Shown: one piece after another, positions 36,118-45,995 of the stretch
How the letters are laid out: every line of letters starts with the position of its first letter
Numbering within the stretch: the stretch's first letter is position 1
Assembly (NCBI GenBank): GCA_028223395.1
Contig: JAOIUG010000008.1
Coordinates: 1 to 55,211 of the forward strand
DNA from: Shewanella sp.
GTDB lineage: Bacteria; Pseudomonadota; Gammaproteobacteria; Enterobacterales; Shewanellaceae
Reading direction: 5' to 3'
Length of the DNA stretch: 55,211 nt
Program-made: the position numbers and the translations under genes
The notes under the pieces: model-generated
Told to the model about the DNA's origin: nothing
Database searches by the model: none
The model's input: only the letters and a program-made list of their open reading frames with translations

Positions 36118-36533
36118 GGTGATTCCAGTGAGCACTTTGGCTTAACTCTAGTCGCTAACAAGGCACCTCACCATAGACAAATTCTCCCCTGCCATTAATT
36201 GTGACTCTCTAATGTGAGTTGATCTACACTTTCAATTAATAGAGTTAGTTTTAATATTGGCAGCTGCCTATAATATTTTCCTTATATGGCTGATTCTTAA
36301 CTGGCAACAATCATTATCTTACAAATTAAACCTGCTTGATGGCTTGTGACGAAATAATGGTTGTGAGATAAACCATAATCTGAAAGCCCCTTGGTCAAGT
36401 AAAAAACAGGCGATAAAAGGGCGTGCATTATCGGTGTTATCGCGACAAATTTATACCTAAGGCCGACATGCGTCTCATGAGCGTAATTTAGGTCATATTA
36501 ATAACTAAATAGATTGGATTTATAGGAGTGATC
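36118..36533. other. Intergenic region before the RND operon
   Basis: About 415 bases with the divergent promoters of the GST and efflux genes. It holds an inverted repeat ATGGTT-N8-AACCAT (36357-36376), about 160 bases before the efflux start, which could be a repressor site; no repressor gene is adjacent. Confidence 0.4.
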
Positions 36534-37691
36534 ATGCGGCAAATAATAAAGATTGCCTCGGTGTTAAGTGCGGTGCTGTGGTTGACAGGCTGTGAACAAG
36601 AGTCCGCGACAATGAGCGCTAAAGCTCCGGGCCCTATGGAAGTCGGTGCCATTACCGTTAAGGCCCAACCCCAATCTATTTTAGTCGAACTCCCCGGCAG
36701 AAGTAAGGCTTACTTAGAGGCTGAAGTGCGGCCTCAGGTCAGTGGGATAATTACTCAGCGTGGATTTACTGAAGGCCGAGAGGTTGTCAAAGGGCAATCA
36801 TTATATCAAATCGATCCGGCAACTTATCAAGCGGCGTTACAAAGCGCTAAAGCGGATCTTAAAAGCGCACGGGCCAATTTAAATTCAACTAAAGCAAAAG
36901 CATTACGTTTTAAAGAGTTGGTTACGCTCAATTCTATTAGCGAACAAGATTACGACGAAGCTTATGCTGCCTATCAAGCGGCGGCGGCGAGCGTATCTGT
37001 GGCCCAAGCGGCAATTAATACCGCTAAAATCAATCTTGAATATACCGCAGTACAAGCGCCTATTTCTGGGCGAATTGGCACCTCTTCTGTGACGCAAGGG
37101 GCATTGGTTACTGCCAATCAAACTAACACGTTAGCGACTATTCAGCAGCTTGATCCTATTAACATTGATATCACTCAGTCGAGTGCCCAAATGTTGCGCT
37201 TAAAAGAAAAACTCAAATCTGGCGAGCTTAATGCTGCTGACAACGCTGGCGTCAAACTCATATTAGAAGATGGCTCTACTTATAATCATCAAGGTTCATT
37301 GCAGTTTGCAGAGGTCAGCGTCAGTGAAACCACAGGCACGGTGATATTACGAGCTGAATTCCCTAATCCTGACGGCCTATTGATGCCAGGAATGTATGTG
37401 CGTGCGGTGTTAAACACAGGCACAGATCCTCAAGCTATTTTAGTGCCGCAACGCGCCATTACCCGCAATACAAAAGGCGAAGCACTCGCGATGCTCATCG
37501 TTGACGGTAAAGTAGAGCCTCGTACGGTAAAAACGGCTGAAGTCATAGGCCACAGCTGGCGAATTACAGAGGGATTACAGGCCGGCGATCAACTGATTGT
37601 AGAGGGTTTACAAAAAATTCGCCCCGGCGCAGCAGTGAAAGCCGGACCTTTAGTCGCAGACAAAAAGTCTCAAACACAACAGCATAAATAG
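36534..37691 (+). CDS. RND efflux periplasmic adaptor (AcrA/MexA type)
   Basis: A 385-residue lipoprotein adaptor that links the inner-membrane pump to an outer-membrane channel. A signal sequence with lipobox LTGC (acylated Cys about residue 20) precedes the biotinyl-lipoyl domain, a coiled-coil hairpin (residues about 95-175, QAALQSAKADLKSARANLNSTKAK), a beta-barrel domain and a membrane-proximal domain. ATG 36534 has AGGAG at 5 bases; an in-frame GTG at 36528 lies inside that site. The pump gene follows after 9 bases. No tolC-like gene is adjacent. Confidence 0.94.
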   Translation: MRQIIKIASVLSAVLWLTGCEQESATMSAKAPGPMEVGAITVKAQPQSILVELPGRSKAYLEAEVRPQVSGIITQRGFTEGREVVKGQSLYQIDPATYQAALQSAKADLKSARANLNSTKAKALRFKELVTLNSISEQDYDEAYAAYQAAAASVSVAQAAINTAKINLEYTAVQAPISGRIGTSSVTQGALVTANQTNTLATIQQLDPINIDITQSSAQMLRLKEKLKSGELNAADNAGVKLILEDGSTYNHQGSLQFAEVSVSETTGTVILRAEFPNPDGLLMPGMYVRAVLNTGTDPQAILVPQRAITRNTKGEALAMLIVDGKVEPRTVKTAEVIGHSWRITEGLQAGDQLIVEGLQKIRPGAAVKAGPLVADKKSQTQQHK

Positions 37692-37700
37692 GGTAAAGCC

Positions 37701-40700
37701 ATGGCACGTTTCTTTATCGATCGCCCTATTTTTGCTTGGGTTATCGCCATTATTGTGATGTTAGCAGGGATACTGTCAATCTTCAGATTGCCGGTGTCTC
37801 AGTATCCCACTATTGCGCCACCATCAGTGGTTATTAGCGCATCTTATCCGGGCGCGTCAGCGCAGACGATGGAAGATTCGGTGACGCAAGTGATTGAGCA
37901 GCGTATGACAGGGCTGGATAACCTGCGTTATATATCATCGTCGAGTGATAGTTTTGGTAATGCACAAATTACCTTAACTTTTAATGCAGAGGCCGACCCT
38001 GACATTGCGCAGGTTCAGGTGCAAAATAAACTACAACTTGCAACACCATTGTTACCACAAGAGGTGCAAGCTCAAGGCGTTAACGTCTCTAAATCAAGCT
38101 CTGGTTTTTTGATGGTTGTCGGTTTTGTGTCGGAAGATGGTTCGCTGGATAAGAATGATATTGCTGATTACATTGGCGCGAATATTCAAGATCCTTTGAG
38201 CCGCGTACCTGGCGTAGGGACCATTCAGTTATTTGGCGCACAATACGCCATGCGCATATGGCTTGACCCACTCAAGTTGACGCAATACAGCCTGACTAGC
38301 CAAGATGTTATTACCTCTATTCGCGAGCAAAATACGCAAGTGTCGGCCGGTCAACTGGGCGGCACGCCGTCAGTCGCAGGCCAACAATTAAATGCCACCG
38401 TTACCTCGCAAAGTCGCCTGCAAACCGCCGAAGAGTTTGAAGACATTATCATTAAAGCGGATACTTCTGGCGCACAAGTGTTTTTAAAAGATGTCGCTAG
38501 AGTGGAGCTGGGAGCCGAAAGTTACAGCGTTGAGTCCTTTTACAATGGCAAACCAGCAGCCGGTATTGGCATTCAGCTGGCTACAGGTGCTAACGCGCTT
38601 GAAACCGCCGAAGGAGTACGCGCTAAAGTTGAAGAGCTAAGTGCTTTTTTCCCGGCAGGATTAAACGTTGTATTCCCGTACGACACCACTCCATTTGTTG
38701 AAAAGTCAATTGAAGGTGTGGTGCACACGTTACTAGAAGCCATCGTACTGGTTTTTCTTATCATGTATCTTTTCTTGCAAAACTTTCGGGCCACCCTTAT
38801 TCCGACTATTGCTGTGCCAGTGGTATTACTTGGTACTTTTGCCATTTTGTCCGCAGCAGGGTTCTCAATAAATACCCTAACAATGTTTGCCATGGTGTTA
38901 GCGATTGGGCTATTAGTTGATGACGCGATTGTGGTGGTAGAAAATGTTGAGCGCGTGATGCAAGAGGAAGGATTAAGCCCAGTTGAAGCGACGAAGAAGT
39001 CGATGGATCAAATTACCGGCGCGCTAGTGGGCATCGGTTTGACACTTTCAGCGGTGTTTGTCCCGATGGCTTTCATGTCAGGATCCACAGGCGTAATTTA
39101 CAGGCAGTTTTCTATCACGATAGTCTCGGCGATGGCATTATCTGTGATGGTCGCTATCGTTTTGACTCCGGCGCTGTGTGCCACAATGCTTAAACCTATA
39201 GCGAAAGGTGAAGGCCATGCAAAAACAGGTTTTTTTGGTTGGTTTAACCGTAAATTTGATGCACTAACCTCACGTTACCAAACCGGCGTAGCCAGCATGA
39301 TAAAACGTGTGGGTCGCACAATGATGGTGTTTATTGCCATTACCGTTGCAGCGGGGTGGATCTTTATGAGAATGCCAACAGCTTTCTTACCTGATGAAGA
39401 TCAGGGGATCTTGTTTACGCAAGCCATTTTGCCCGTCAACTCAACTCAGCAAGAAACCAAAGCCGTACTTGCCGACGTGACAGACTTTTACCTTAATGCT
39501 GAAAGCGAAAATGTAAAATCCGTCTTTAGCGTATCGGGTTTTAGTTTTGCGGGTAACGGACAAAACATGGGCATTGCGTTTGTCGGCTTAAAAGATTGGG
39601 CAGAGCGCACCGGTGCCGGACAAGATGTTAAATCAGTAGCTGGCCGCGCGATGGGCATGTTTGCACAGATGAAAGAGGCTTTTGTCTTTGCATTTGTTCC
39701 TCCAGCGGTTATTGAGCTGGGTACAGCCAACGGGTTTGATTTTTACCTGCAAGATAATAACGGCCAAGGCCACGAGAAGTTAATTGAAGCGCGCAACATG
39801 TTATTGGGCATGGCGGCACAAAACCCAAGCCTTGTGGGCGTGAGGCCCAATGGTCAAGAAAATGCACCGTTGTACCAAATTGATATTAATCATGCTAAGT
39901 TGCGCGCGCTCGGTGTCGACATTAGCAGCGTCAATAGCGTACTGGGGACCGCATGGGGTGGCAGTTATGTAAATGACTTTATCGATCGTGGTCGAGTCAA
40001 GAAAGTCTATATACAAGGTGAAGCTAAGTACCGTATGCAGCCAGAAGATATCAATGATTGGTATGTGCGCAACAATAAAGGAGAGATGGTGCCATTTTCT
40101 GCTTTCACTAGTGGCTCATGGCAGCATGGCTCGCCGCGACTGGAGCGTTTTAATGGTTTAGCCTCGGTGAATATTCAAGGCGGAGTTGCGCCAGGGGTTA
40201 GTACTGGCGATGGGATGACTATTATTGAAGAAATGGCCAAACAGCTGCCTCCGGGTTTTGGTATTGAATGGAACGGCTTGTCTTATGAAGAGCGCCTGTC
40301 AGGTAATCAAGCCCCCATGTTGTATGGTTTATCGATATTGGTGGTTTTCTTAGTGTTGGCTGCGCTTTATGAAAGCTGGTCAGTGCCATTGGCTGTCATT
40401 TTAGTGATCCCATTGGGCATTATTGGTGCGCTGGTGGCCATGGATGGACGTGGCTTAGCTAATGATGTGTTCTTCCAAGTTGGCCTACTGACCACGGTCG
40501 GGCTGGCCACTAAAAACGCCATCTTGATTGTCGAATTTGCGAAAGAATACTACGAAAAAGGCGCAGGCTTAGTGGAAGCCACGTTGCATGCGGTGAAAGT
40601 ACGTTTACGGCCTATTTTGATGACATCACTGGCATTTGGTTTAGGAGTATTACCGCTGGCAATTAGCACCGGTGTAGGCTCTGGGAGCCAAAACGCGATT

Positions 40701-40838
40701 GGTACGGCAGTACTGGGCGGCATGATGAGCTCCACTTTTATGGGGATATTTTTTATTCCAATTTTCTTTGTGGTAGTTGAGCGATTATTTAGTCAGCGAG
40801 AACGAGCGCGAAGCAAAGCTGACAAAGCTAAGGATTAG
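37701..40838 (+). CDS. RND efflux pump, inner-membrane transporter (AcrB/MexB, HAE1 type)
   Basis: A 1045-residue proton-driven multidrug exporter with twelve transmembrane helices and two large periplasmic loops. The N-terminus [17 protein letters not shown] and the TM4 proton relay [15 protein letters not shown] (adjacent Asp pair, about residue 405) are typical of AcrB. Other HAE1 marks: [13 protein letters not shown], and FLPDEDQG at the start of the second half. Located 9 bases after the adaptor gene and followed by a terminator, it forms a two-gene operon. Substrates cannot be predicted. Confidence 0.96.
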   Translation: MARFFIDRPIFAWVIAIIVMLAGILSIFRLPVSQYPTIAPPSVVISASYPGASAQTMEDSVTQVIEQRMTGLDNLRYISSSSDSFGNAQITLTFNAEADPDIAQVQVQNKLQLATPLLPQEVQAQGVNVSKSSSGFLMVVGFVSEDGSLDKNDIADYIGANIQDPLSRVPGVGTIQLFGAQYAMRIWLDPLKLTQYSLTSQDVITSIREQNTQVSAGQLGGTPSVAGQQLNATVTSQSRLQTAEEFEDIIIKADTSGAQVFLKDVARVELGAESYSVESFYNGKPAAGIGIQLATGANALETAEGVRAKVEELSAFFPAGLNVVFPYDTTPFVEKSIEGVVHTLLEAIVLVFLIMYLFLQNFRATLIPTIAVPVVLLGTFAILSAAGFSINTLTMFAMVLAIGLLVDDAIVVVENVERVMQEEGLSPVEATKKSMDQITGALVGIGLTLSAVFVPMAFMSGSTGVIYRQFSITIVSAMALSVMVAIVLTPALCATMLKPIAKGEGHAKTGFFGWFNRKFDALTSRYQTGVASMIKRVGRTMMVFIAITVAAGWIFMRMPTAFLPDEDQGILFTQAILPVNSTQQETKAVLADVTDFYLNAESENVKSVFSVSGFSFAGNGQNMGIAFVGLKDWAERTGAGQDVKSVAGRAMGMFAQMKEAFVFAFVPPAVIELGTANGFDFYLQDNNGQGHEKLIEARNMLLGMAAQNPSLVGVRPNGQENAPLYQIDINHAKLRALGVDISSVNSVLGTAWGGSYVNDFIDRGRVKKVYIQGEAKYRMQPEDINDWYVRNNKGEMVPFSAFTSGSWQHGSPRLERFNGLASVNIQGGVAPGVSTGDGMTIIEEMAKQLPPGFGIEWNGLSYEERLSGNQAPMLYGLSILVVFLVLAALYESWSVPLAVILVIPLGIIGALVAMDGRGLANDVFFQVGLLTTVGLATKNAILIVEFAKEYYEKGAGLVEATLHAVKVRLRPILMTSLAFGLGVLPLAISTGVGSGSQNAIGTAVLGGMMSSTFMGIFFIPIFFVVVERLFSQRERARSKADKAKD

Positions 40839-40892
40839 CCGCACAGTGAAAGGCGTGGATTAAATGCCTTTGCTATAGAGGAAGTCAATAAG

Positions 40893-40916
40893 AGCCCAGC
40901 ATTTGCTGGGCTTTTT
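40893..40916 (+). terminator. Rho-independent terminator after the RND operon
   Basis: Stem AGCCCAGCA/TGCTGGGCT with a short loop and a TTTTT tail, between the convergent RND and MATE genes; on the minus strand it lacks a T run. Confidence 0.88.
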
Positions 40917-40965
40917 GTGTTGGCTGTTTTCTGTTTTTATTTATGTTGATTGTTTTTAAGTGTGA

Positions 40966-42327
40966 CTAAGGCGTTTGTGATTGGAACTTCATTTGGCGAT
41001 TTTTTATATCAAAATAAACCAGCGGCCCCACAATAAAGCAGAGCGTAATGTTGGATAGAGGCATTGCCAGCCAAACCCCATTGACTCCAATAAACTGAGG
41101 GAGGAAAAATAAAAAAGGAAGCTGCACAAGCATGTTGCTACAGGCGACAAACAGGGCTTTTATGCCTTGCTCCGTCGCCATAAAGTACACCGACGCCAAA
41201 GCAATAAAGCCATCAAGCGGCATGGTAAATAAGTGCATGCGGATCCCGCTGACCGCCTCGGCGGTGAGTGCAGGGTTAGAATGATTAAACAGCCCAATCA
41301 TGAGCTTAGGAAACATATTGATCAAAACAATCCAGCTAAATCCCACTATCAAGGTCACGCTTACTGACAATTTGAACATGCGGTTGATATTGGCATGCTC
41401 ATGCGCACCGTAATAGTAGCTCACAGGAGGTTGTAATCCCTCTGCAATTCCTTCGGCAACAAAGTAATACAAGACCATTAAATAGCCAACAATGGCAAAC
41501 GCGCCGACAATTAACGGGGAGCCATATTGCATGAAGAGGCGATTATGCAGAGCAAATACAAAGCTAGTGTAGAGGTACATAAATAAGCTTGATGAACCTA
41601 GTAATAATATTTTTTGACTGTAGGCAAGATTAAAAAAAGTGAATTTTTTAGACCAATTGATCTGGCTGTGGCGCGAGGAAAAATAAACTAACCCTAAAAT
41701 ACACACCGTGATCTGAGCAGTCATTGTCGCCAATGCCGCGCCAGAGAGCCCAATCCCCCAAACCCCAATCAATAGGTAGTCCAGTACAATATTGATAACG
41801 GCGCCCAATGCCATAAGTGCGGTTGCTAGATTAGGGCTTTCATCATTACGGATCAGAAAAGGCAACGCCGAGGCTAAAATGGTGGCAATTGTGCCCCAAG
41901 CAAACACAGCAATATAATCTTGACCCATTTTTAAAGTCATACCCACCGCGCCCTGAGCTTGTAATAGAGTAGTGCTGGTGAGCAAAATAATGATACAAGA
42001 AACCACCGCAAGCAGTAACATAACTATCATACTGCTCGTCAGTATGGTGGGAGCCGTCTCCATGTTACCCTTACCGCGCTGTATCGACAGTAAACTGCCG
42101 CTCCCCATACCGACCATAATGCCAAAACCCACCATAAAGTAAATTACCGGCCAGGCCATATTAATCGCTGCTAAACCTTCAAAGCCAACGTAGTGGCCAA
42201 TAAAAATGCCATCAACAATCTGATACAAACCATTGACTAGCATTGCAGCTATTGCAGGTAGCGTATAACGCCAAAAGGTTTTTTGGATTGATTGGGTATG
42301 CTCTGGTACTGCGCTAAGTGCTGCCAT
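40966..42327 (-). CDS. MATE-family efflux transporter
   Basis: A 453-residue inner-membrane exporter with about 12 helices in two homologous halves (first half FWRYTLPAIAAMLVNGLYQIVDGIFIGH, second half beginning near KKFTFFNLAYSQKILLLGSSSLFMYL). It moves drugs or metabolites against a Na+/H+ gradient. The frame is open to a TTG at 42387, but ATG 42327 gives a normal MATE N-terminus; neither has a strong ribosome site. A LysR regulator is encoded divergently about 95 bases away and probably controls it. Confidence 0.92.
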   Translation of the reverse strand: MAALSAVPEHTQSIQKTFWRYTLPAIAAMLVNGLYQIVDGIFIGHYVGFEGLAAINMAWPVIYFMVGFGIMVGMGSGSLLSIQRGKGNMETAPTILTSSMIVMLLLAVVSCIIILLTSTTLLQAQGAVGMTLKMGQDYIAVFAWGTIATILASALPFLIRNDESPNLATALMALGAVINIVLDYLLIGVWGIGLSGAALATMTAQITVCILGLVYFSSRHSQINWSKKFTFFNLAYSQKILLLGSSSLFMYLYTSFVFALHNRLFMQYGSPLIVGAFAIVGYLMVLYYFVAEGIAEGLQPPVSYYYGAHEHANINRMFKLSVSVTLIVGFSWIVLINMFPKLMIGLFNHSNPALTAEAVSGIRMHLFTMPLDGFIALASVYFMATEQGIKALFVACSNMLVQLPFLFFLPQFIGVNGVWLAMPLSNITLCFIVGPLVYFDIKNRQMKFQSQTP

Positions 42328-42422
42328 TGTTTTGATGATATTGATGTCAGGGCGAGGTAAGACTACTCTGTTATTGAGATTGAACAAGTTAGTGAGTATC
42401 TGTTTTTAATATAGGTGATGGA

Positions 42423-43319
42423 ATGAATTGGACACTCGATGAACTCAATGCCTTTGTATATTCCGTTAAACTCGGCTCATTTTCCGCCGCAGGGCGTCAC
42501 ATGGGTAAAGCGCAATCGCGTGTGAGTACGGCCATCAGTAATTTAGAGAGCAGTCTTGGTTTTGAATTATTTGATCGCAGCGCCAAGTTACCCATACTTA
42601 CTGCGCTCGGTAAAGAAATGTTCATTGAAGCGCAAACCGTGCTTGCTCAGTGCCAACGGCTGCATGCACGGGCGATGACGGCAACCTTAGGCGAAGAAGT
42701 CGCCCTCACTATCGCCATGGATGAAGCCGTACCAGTGAACGCTTTTGAAAGCTTTTTCTTGCGAGTGTCAACCCAATTTCCGCTGCTAACACTCACCATC
42801 ATTAACGGCTCTCAAGAAGACATCGCACAATGGGTGAATGAAGGGCGAGCTGATATTGGCGTCATGTTCCATACCGCCTCACTGCCTGATCTATTGGAGT
42901 TTATGTCTATTGGTCAGTTTCAGCACAGCCTTGTGGTATCGCCAACTCATCCGTTGGCAAGTGTGGCGACGCCGACATTGGCGCAATTAATGGAGTACCG
43001 ACAACTGGCGATATGTGATCGTACAGGGAAGTCACACCATCTGCCTTTGTCAGCAAGTTATTGGTACATTGACAGTTATTATTATATTGTTGCGTTGGTG
43101 CTGCAAGGCGCAGGTTGGGCATTGGTTCCTGAACATGTGGCAAGAGCGCCATGGTACGCCAGCGAACTGCTGGAGTTATCAACCGATGGGATCCCCACTC
43201 CATTATTTGTTGAGATAGGAGTGGTTAACCGCCGAGACAAAGAAATGGGGCCTGTTATGCGCTGGTTTTTGAAGACGCTAGATGGCTTATTAGATCCTCA
43301 CGCAAGCGCAATTGAATAA
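42423..43319 (+). CDS. LysR-family transcriptional regulator
   Basis: A 298-residue regulator with the N-terminal winged helix-turn-helix (LDELNAFVYSVKLGSFSAAGRHMGKAQSRVSTAISNLESSLGFELFDR) and a C-terminal periplasmic-binding-like effector domain. It is divergent from the MATE gene with a short shared promoter region, the usual layout for a LysR protein and its target. Effector unknown. Confidence 0.93.
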   Translation: MNWTLDELNAFVYSVKLGSFSAAGRHMGKAQSRVSTAISNLESSLGFELFDRSAKLPILTALGKEMFIEAQTVLAQCQRLHARAMTATLGEEVALTIAMDEAVPVNAFESFFLRVSTQFPLLTLTIINGSQEDIAQWVNEGRADIGVMFHTASLPDLLEFMSIGQFQHSLVVSPTHPLASVATPTLAQLMEYRQLAICDRTGKSHHLPLSASYWYIDSYYYIVALVLQGAGWALVPEHVARAPWYASELLELSTDGIPTPLFVEIGVVNRRDKEMGPVMRWFLKTLDGLLDPHASAIE

Positions 43320-43338
43320 GGCCTTAATCGCGGCAACA

Positions 43339-43369
43339 ATCCAATACAACAAGACATGTTGTATTGGAT
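43339..43369. terminator. Bidirectional hairpin between LysR gene and rlmJ
   Basis: A perfect 13-bp stem (ATCCAATACAACA / TGTTGTATTGGAT) with a 5-base loop, in the 78 bases between two convergent genes. No long T run on either side, so it may end both transcripts or act as a blocking structure. Confidence 0.7.
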
Positions 43370-43397
43370 AAATATTGCGCAGCTTGGCGACGCCGTA

Positions 43398-44240
43398 TTA
43401 TTCCGCGACTTCTTGTTTCACCAGCGTTTTCCCGCCGGGTAGGCCCAAGCAGCGCTCAAGATAATCAAGCATTTCCTTTGCCGCCACATCAAGCTGCCAT
43501 GGCGGATTAATCACCCATAAACCGGCTGCGGTCATGCCAAATTCATGGCTGTCGGGTTTAATCGATTGCTCAATACGGAGTTGATTTTTAATGCCGCTAT
43601 CAGCCAATATTTTCAGCATTGCCTCAGTTTGAGCGCGATCAACTACAGGATACCAAAGCATGAATACTCCTGTTGAGAAGCGCTTATGTGCTTTAATGAT
43701 TGCGTTAGCCACATCTTGATAATCTGTTTTAATCTCATAACTTGGATCCACCAAAATCACGCCGCGACGTTCAAGCGGCGGGACGGCACCAATCATGCCT
43801 TTAAGGCCATCTCCCTTCACCACTTTGATATAGCGATCGCCACTGAATTGCTCATCCAAGGTTTGAAAATCAGTAGTGTGAAGTTCATGCAGTACCATCC
43901 GATCTTTCTGACGCATGTTCATATCAACAAATGCAGGTGATCCCGGATAGAATTCAAGCTCGCTTTTGCCTTGGTTAAAATGCTTTACATCTGCAATGTA
44001 AGCGGCAAGTGACTCAGGTAAGTCCTCACGTTGCCAAAGTTTGGCGACGCCATCGAGATACTCGCCCGTTTTTTTAGCGAACTCATCAGTTAATGCATAA
44101 CCTCCAGCCCCCGCATGGCTGTCAATGTAGGCCATTGGTTTGCCTTTTTTATGCATTAATTTCAACACTTGCAGTAAAGTGGCGTGCTTGAGAACATCGG
44201 CATAATTGCCAGCGTGATAGCCGTGACGGTAACTTAACAT
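43398..44240 (-). CDS. rlmJ: 23S rRNA (adenine-2030-N6)-methyltransferase
   Basis: Methylates A2030 of 23S rRNA using SAM. The 280-residue protein begins MLSYRHGYHAGNYADVLKHA, typical of RlmJ, with the SAM-site segment SHAGAGGYAL near residue 40. The catalytic motif IV reads DPSYE instead of the usual DPPY; the base triplet AGT is clear in the sequence. It is divergent from rsmJ. Confidence 0.95.
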   Translation of the reverse strand: MLSYRHGYHAGNYADVLKHATLLQVLKLMHKKGKPMAYIDSHAGAGGYALTDEFAKKTGEYLDGVAKLWQREDLPESLAAYIADVKHFNQGKSELEFYPGSPAFVDMNMRQKDRMVLHELHTTDFQTLDEQFSGDRYIKVVKGDGLKGMIGAVPPLERRGVILVDPSYEIKTDYQDVANAIIKAHKRFSTGVFMLWYPVVDRAQTEAMLKILADSGIKNQLRIEQSIKPDSHEFGMTAAGLWVINPPWQLDVAAKEMLDYLERCLGLPGGKTLVKQEVAE

Positions 44241-44422
44241 GGGGATTCCAAACTCGAATTAACAGCCTAAACTGCATGATAGAGGCATTATAAGTGGTAT
44301 ATGGCATTAGGTATAGGCATTCACTCACCCATCTCTATCATCGTAATTAAGGGGCGTTGAGCAAGCCAATAATGTTGCGGTGTGGAGGTCAATGAATGCT
44401 ATCATTGCCGTAGATCTCATTT

Positions 44423-45205
44423 ATGAACACCGAGCACACAGTGATCAATATTTATTATAATCGTCAGTTTCCCACCTTAGAGTCAGCTTGTGAGCGATGG
44501 GGCTTAACTTATTGCAAAGATGCAGCGTTTGAATTGGTCTTTGAGCATAATGTTTTAAGTTTAATGAAACGTGATGAGCCAAAATTGAAAGGGATCCATG
44601 TGGACTTTGTGTCTGGCGCAGTAGCGCATCGGCGCAAGTTTGGCGGTGGACGCGGGCAATCAATCGCCAAAGCCGTTGGCCTTAAGCAAGGCGTCACTCC
44701 AACTGTTGTCGACGGCACAGCAGGGCTAGGGCGAGATGCCTTTGTGCTGGCCAGTTTAGGCTGTAAAGTGATTATGGTTGAGCGACACCCTGTGGTTGCA
44801 GCGCTGCTTGAAGATGGGTTGCGCCGCGCCTATGAAGATCAAGAGATTGGCGATTGGATGCGCGAGCGAATGAGTCTGTTTCACGGCTCCAGTATAGATA
44901 CATTAACCGATGTCGCTCAACGCATCAGCACCGACGTTGATGTTGTATACCTTGATCCTATGTATCCTCACCGAGAGAAATCAGCATTAGTCAAAAAAGA
45001 AATGCGAGTTTTTCAGTCACTTGTAGGCGCAGATCTCGACGCCGATGGCTTACTCAAACCGGCTATGGCATTGGCGAATAAGCGCGTGGTCGTCAAGCGC
45101 CCTGACTACGCCGAAGATCTTGACGGTATCAAACCTAGCACCGTTATTGCCACCAAAAAAAATCGATTTGACGTTTATGTTAAAGCGGCCATGACATCAA
45201 TTTAG
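44423..45205 (+). CDS. rsmJ: 16S rRNA (guanine-1516-N2)-methyltransferase
   Basis: Methylates G1516 of 16S rRNA. The 260 residues hold the SAM motif [13 protein letters not shown] and the catalytic LDPMYPHR. The C-terminus [15 protein letters not shown] is well conserved in the family and is intact; the stop is at 45203-45205. The adjacent Tn7-like element begins 27-30 bases after this stop and leaves the gene whole, as expected for a site-specific attachment site. Confidence 0.96.
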   Translation: MNTEHTVINIYYNRQFPTLESACERWGLTYCKDAAFELVFEHNVLSLMKRDEPKLKGIHVDFVSGAVAHRRKFGGGRGQSIAKAVGLKQGVTPTVVDGTAGLGRDAFVLASLGCKVIMVERHPVVAALLEDGLRRAYEDQEIGDWMRERMSLFHGSSIDTLTDVAQRISTDVDVVYLDPMYPHREKSALVKKEMRVFQSLVGADLDADGLLKPAMALANKRVVVKRPDYAEDLDGIKPSTVIATKKNRFDVYVKAAMTSI

Positions 45206-45232
45206 GCTCTCACTTAGTGCCGAATAAGCATT

Positions 45233-45324
45233 GTTGTTGTTTAAAGCATAAGTCTGCATAAATTACATATAAGTCTGCATAGCGACAAATAAGTGTGCAT
45301 AATTTGAACTATAAGTTCACATAG
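45233..45324. repeat. tnsA-proximal end of a Tn7-like element with four TnsB-site-like repeats
   Basis: A TGTTG terminus at 45233 (or 45236, within the same TGT triplet run) is followed by four copies of ATAAG-N5-ATA type sites: 45249-45261 and 45270-45282 (both ATAAGTCTGCATA), 45290-45302 (ATAAGTGTGCATA) and 45312-45324 (ATAAGTTCACATA), spaced 20-22 bases, about two helical turns. This is the array of TnsB sites found at Tn7-like ends. The 5 bases just before are AGCAT (or ATTGT), the candidate target duplication. The repeats also overlap the likely tnsA promoter, so TnsB could repress its own operon. Confidence 0.8.
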
Positions 45325-45365
45325 TGTAGTGTTTATTTGTCATTTAACTACATCTGAGTGTTTTT

Positions 45366-45995
45366 ATGTACCAAAGAAACATAAAGCACTCTCGCGTGAA
45401 GAACCTCTTTAAGTTTGCTAGCCTAAAGAATCGTGCTTCGTTAACGCTAGAGTCTTCATTAGAGTTTGATGCTTGCTTTCATTTTGAATACAGCAAGTCG
45501 GTGTCAGCCTTTGAAGTTCAGCCTATTGGTTTTTACTACCAGTATTATGGTAAGCCCCTTCCTTACACCCCCGACTTTCTGGTCTCAAGTGCAGATGGTA
45601 AACAGATCTACTATGAAATTAAGTATTCAAAAGAGGCTCGTGATCCAGAGGTAAAGGAGAGACTTAAGCATAAACAGCAGTCTTGTATTGAGCAGGGCTT
45701 AGAACTCCGATTGATCACTGAACGCCAGTTGCGTAAAGGTCCACTACTTAATAACCTTAAGCTTCTGCATAGGTATTCTGGAGACTCAAAATACAGTACT
45801 CAAATTGAATGGGTTTTAGCATTAATACGTATGTTTGGCGTAGTGACGGTGCGTGAGCTACTTGATGAATCCAAGTTAACCCAAGGACAACTTAATAAAC
45901 TGGTCTTAATTTGCGCATCACAAGGGCTGTTACAGTTTGACTTTAATGCGACTCCTTTTGGTTTAGATACTGAGTTATTTATCGCCAATGCATGA
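45366..45995 (+). CDS. tnsA: Tn7-like transposase subunit TnsA (endonuclease)
   Basis: A 209-residue endonuclease that makes the 5' cut at the transposon ends, so that the element moves by cut-and-paste. The restriction-enzyme-like core is visible: Glu33 (SSLEFD), Asp70 in YTPDFLV and the E-x-K of YYEIKYS (Glu84, Lys86). It is shorter than Tn7 TnsA (273) and of the size seen in CRISPR-associated I-F3 elements. The C-terminal 60 residues look like a winged helix. It overlaps tnsB by 8 bases. Confidence 0.92.
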   Translation: MYQRNIKHSRVKNLFKFASLKNRASLTLESSLEFDACFHFEYSKSVSAFEVQPIGFYYQYYGKPLPYTPDFLVSSADGKQIYYEIKYSKEARDPEVKERLKHKQQSCIEQGLELRLITERQLRKGPLLNNLKLLHRYSGDSKYSTQIEWVLALIRMFGVVTVRELLDESKLTQGQLNKLVLICASQGLLQFDFNATPFGLDTELFIANA

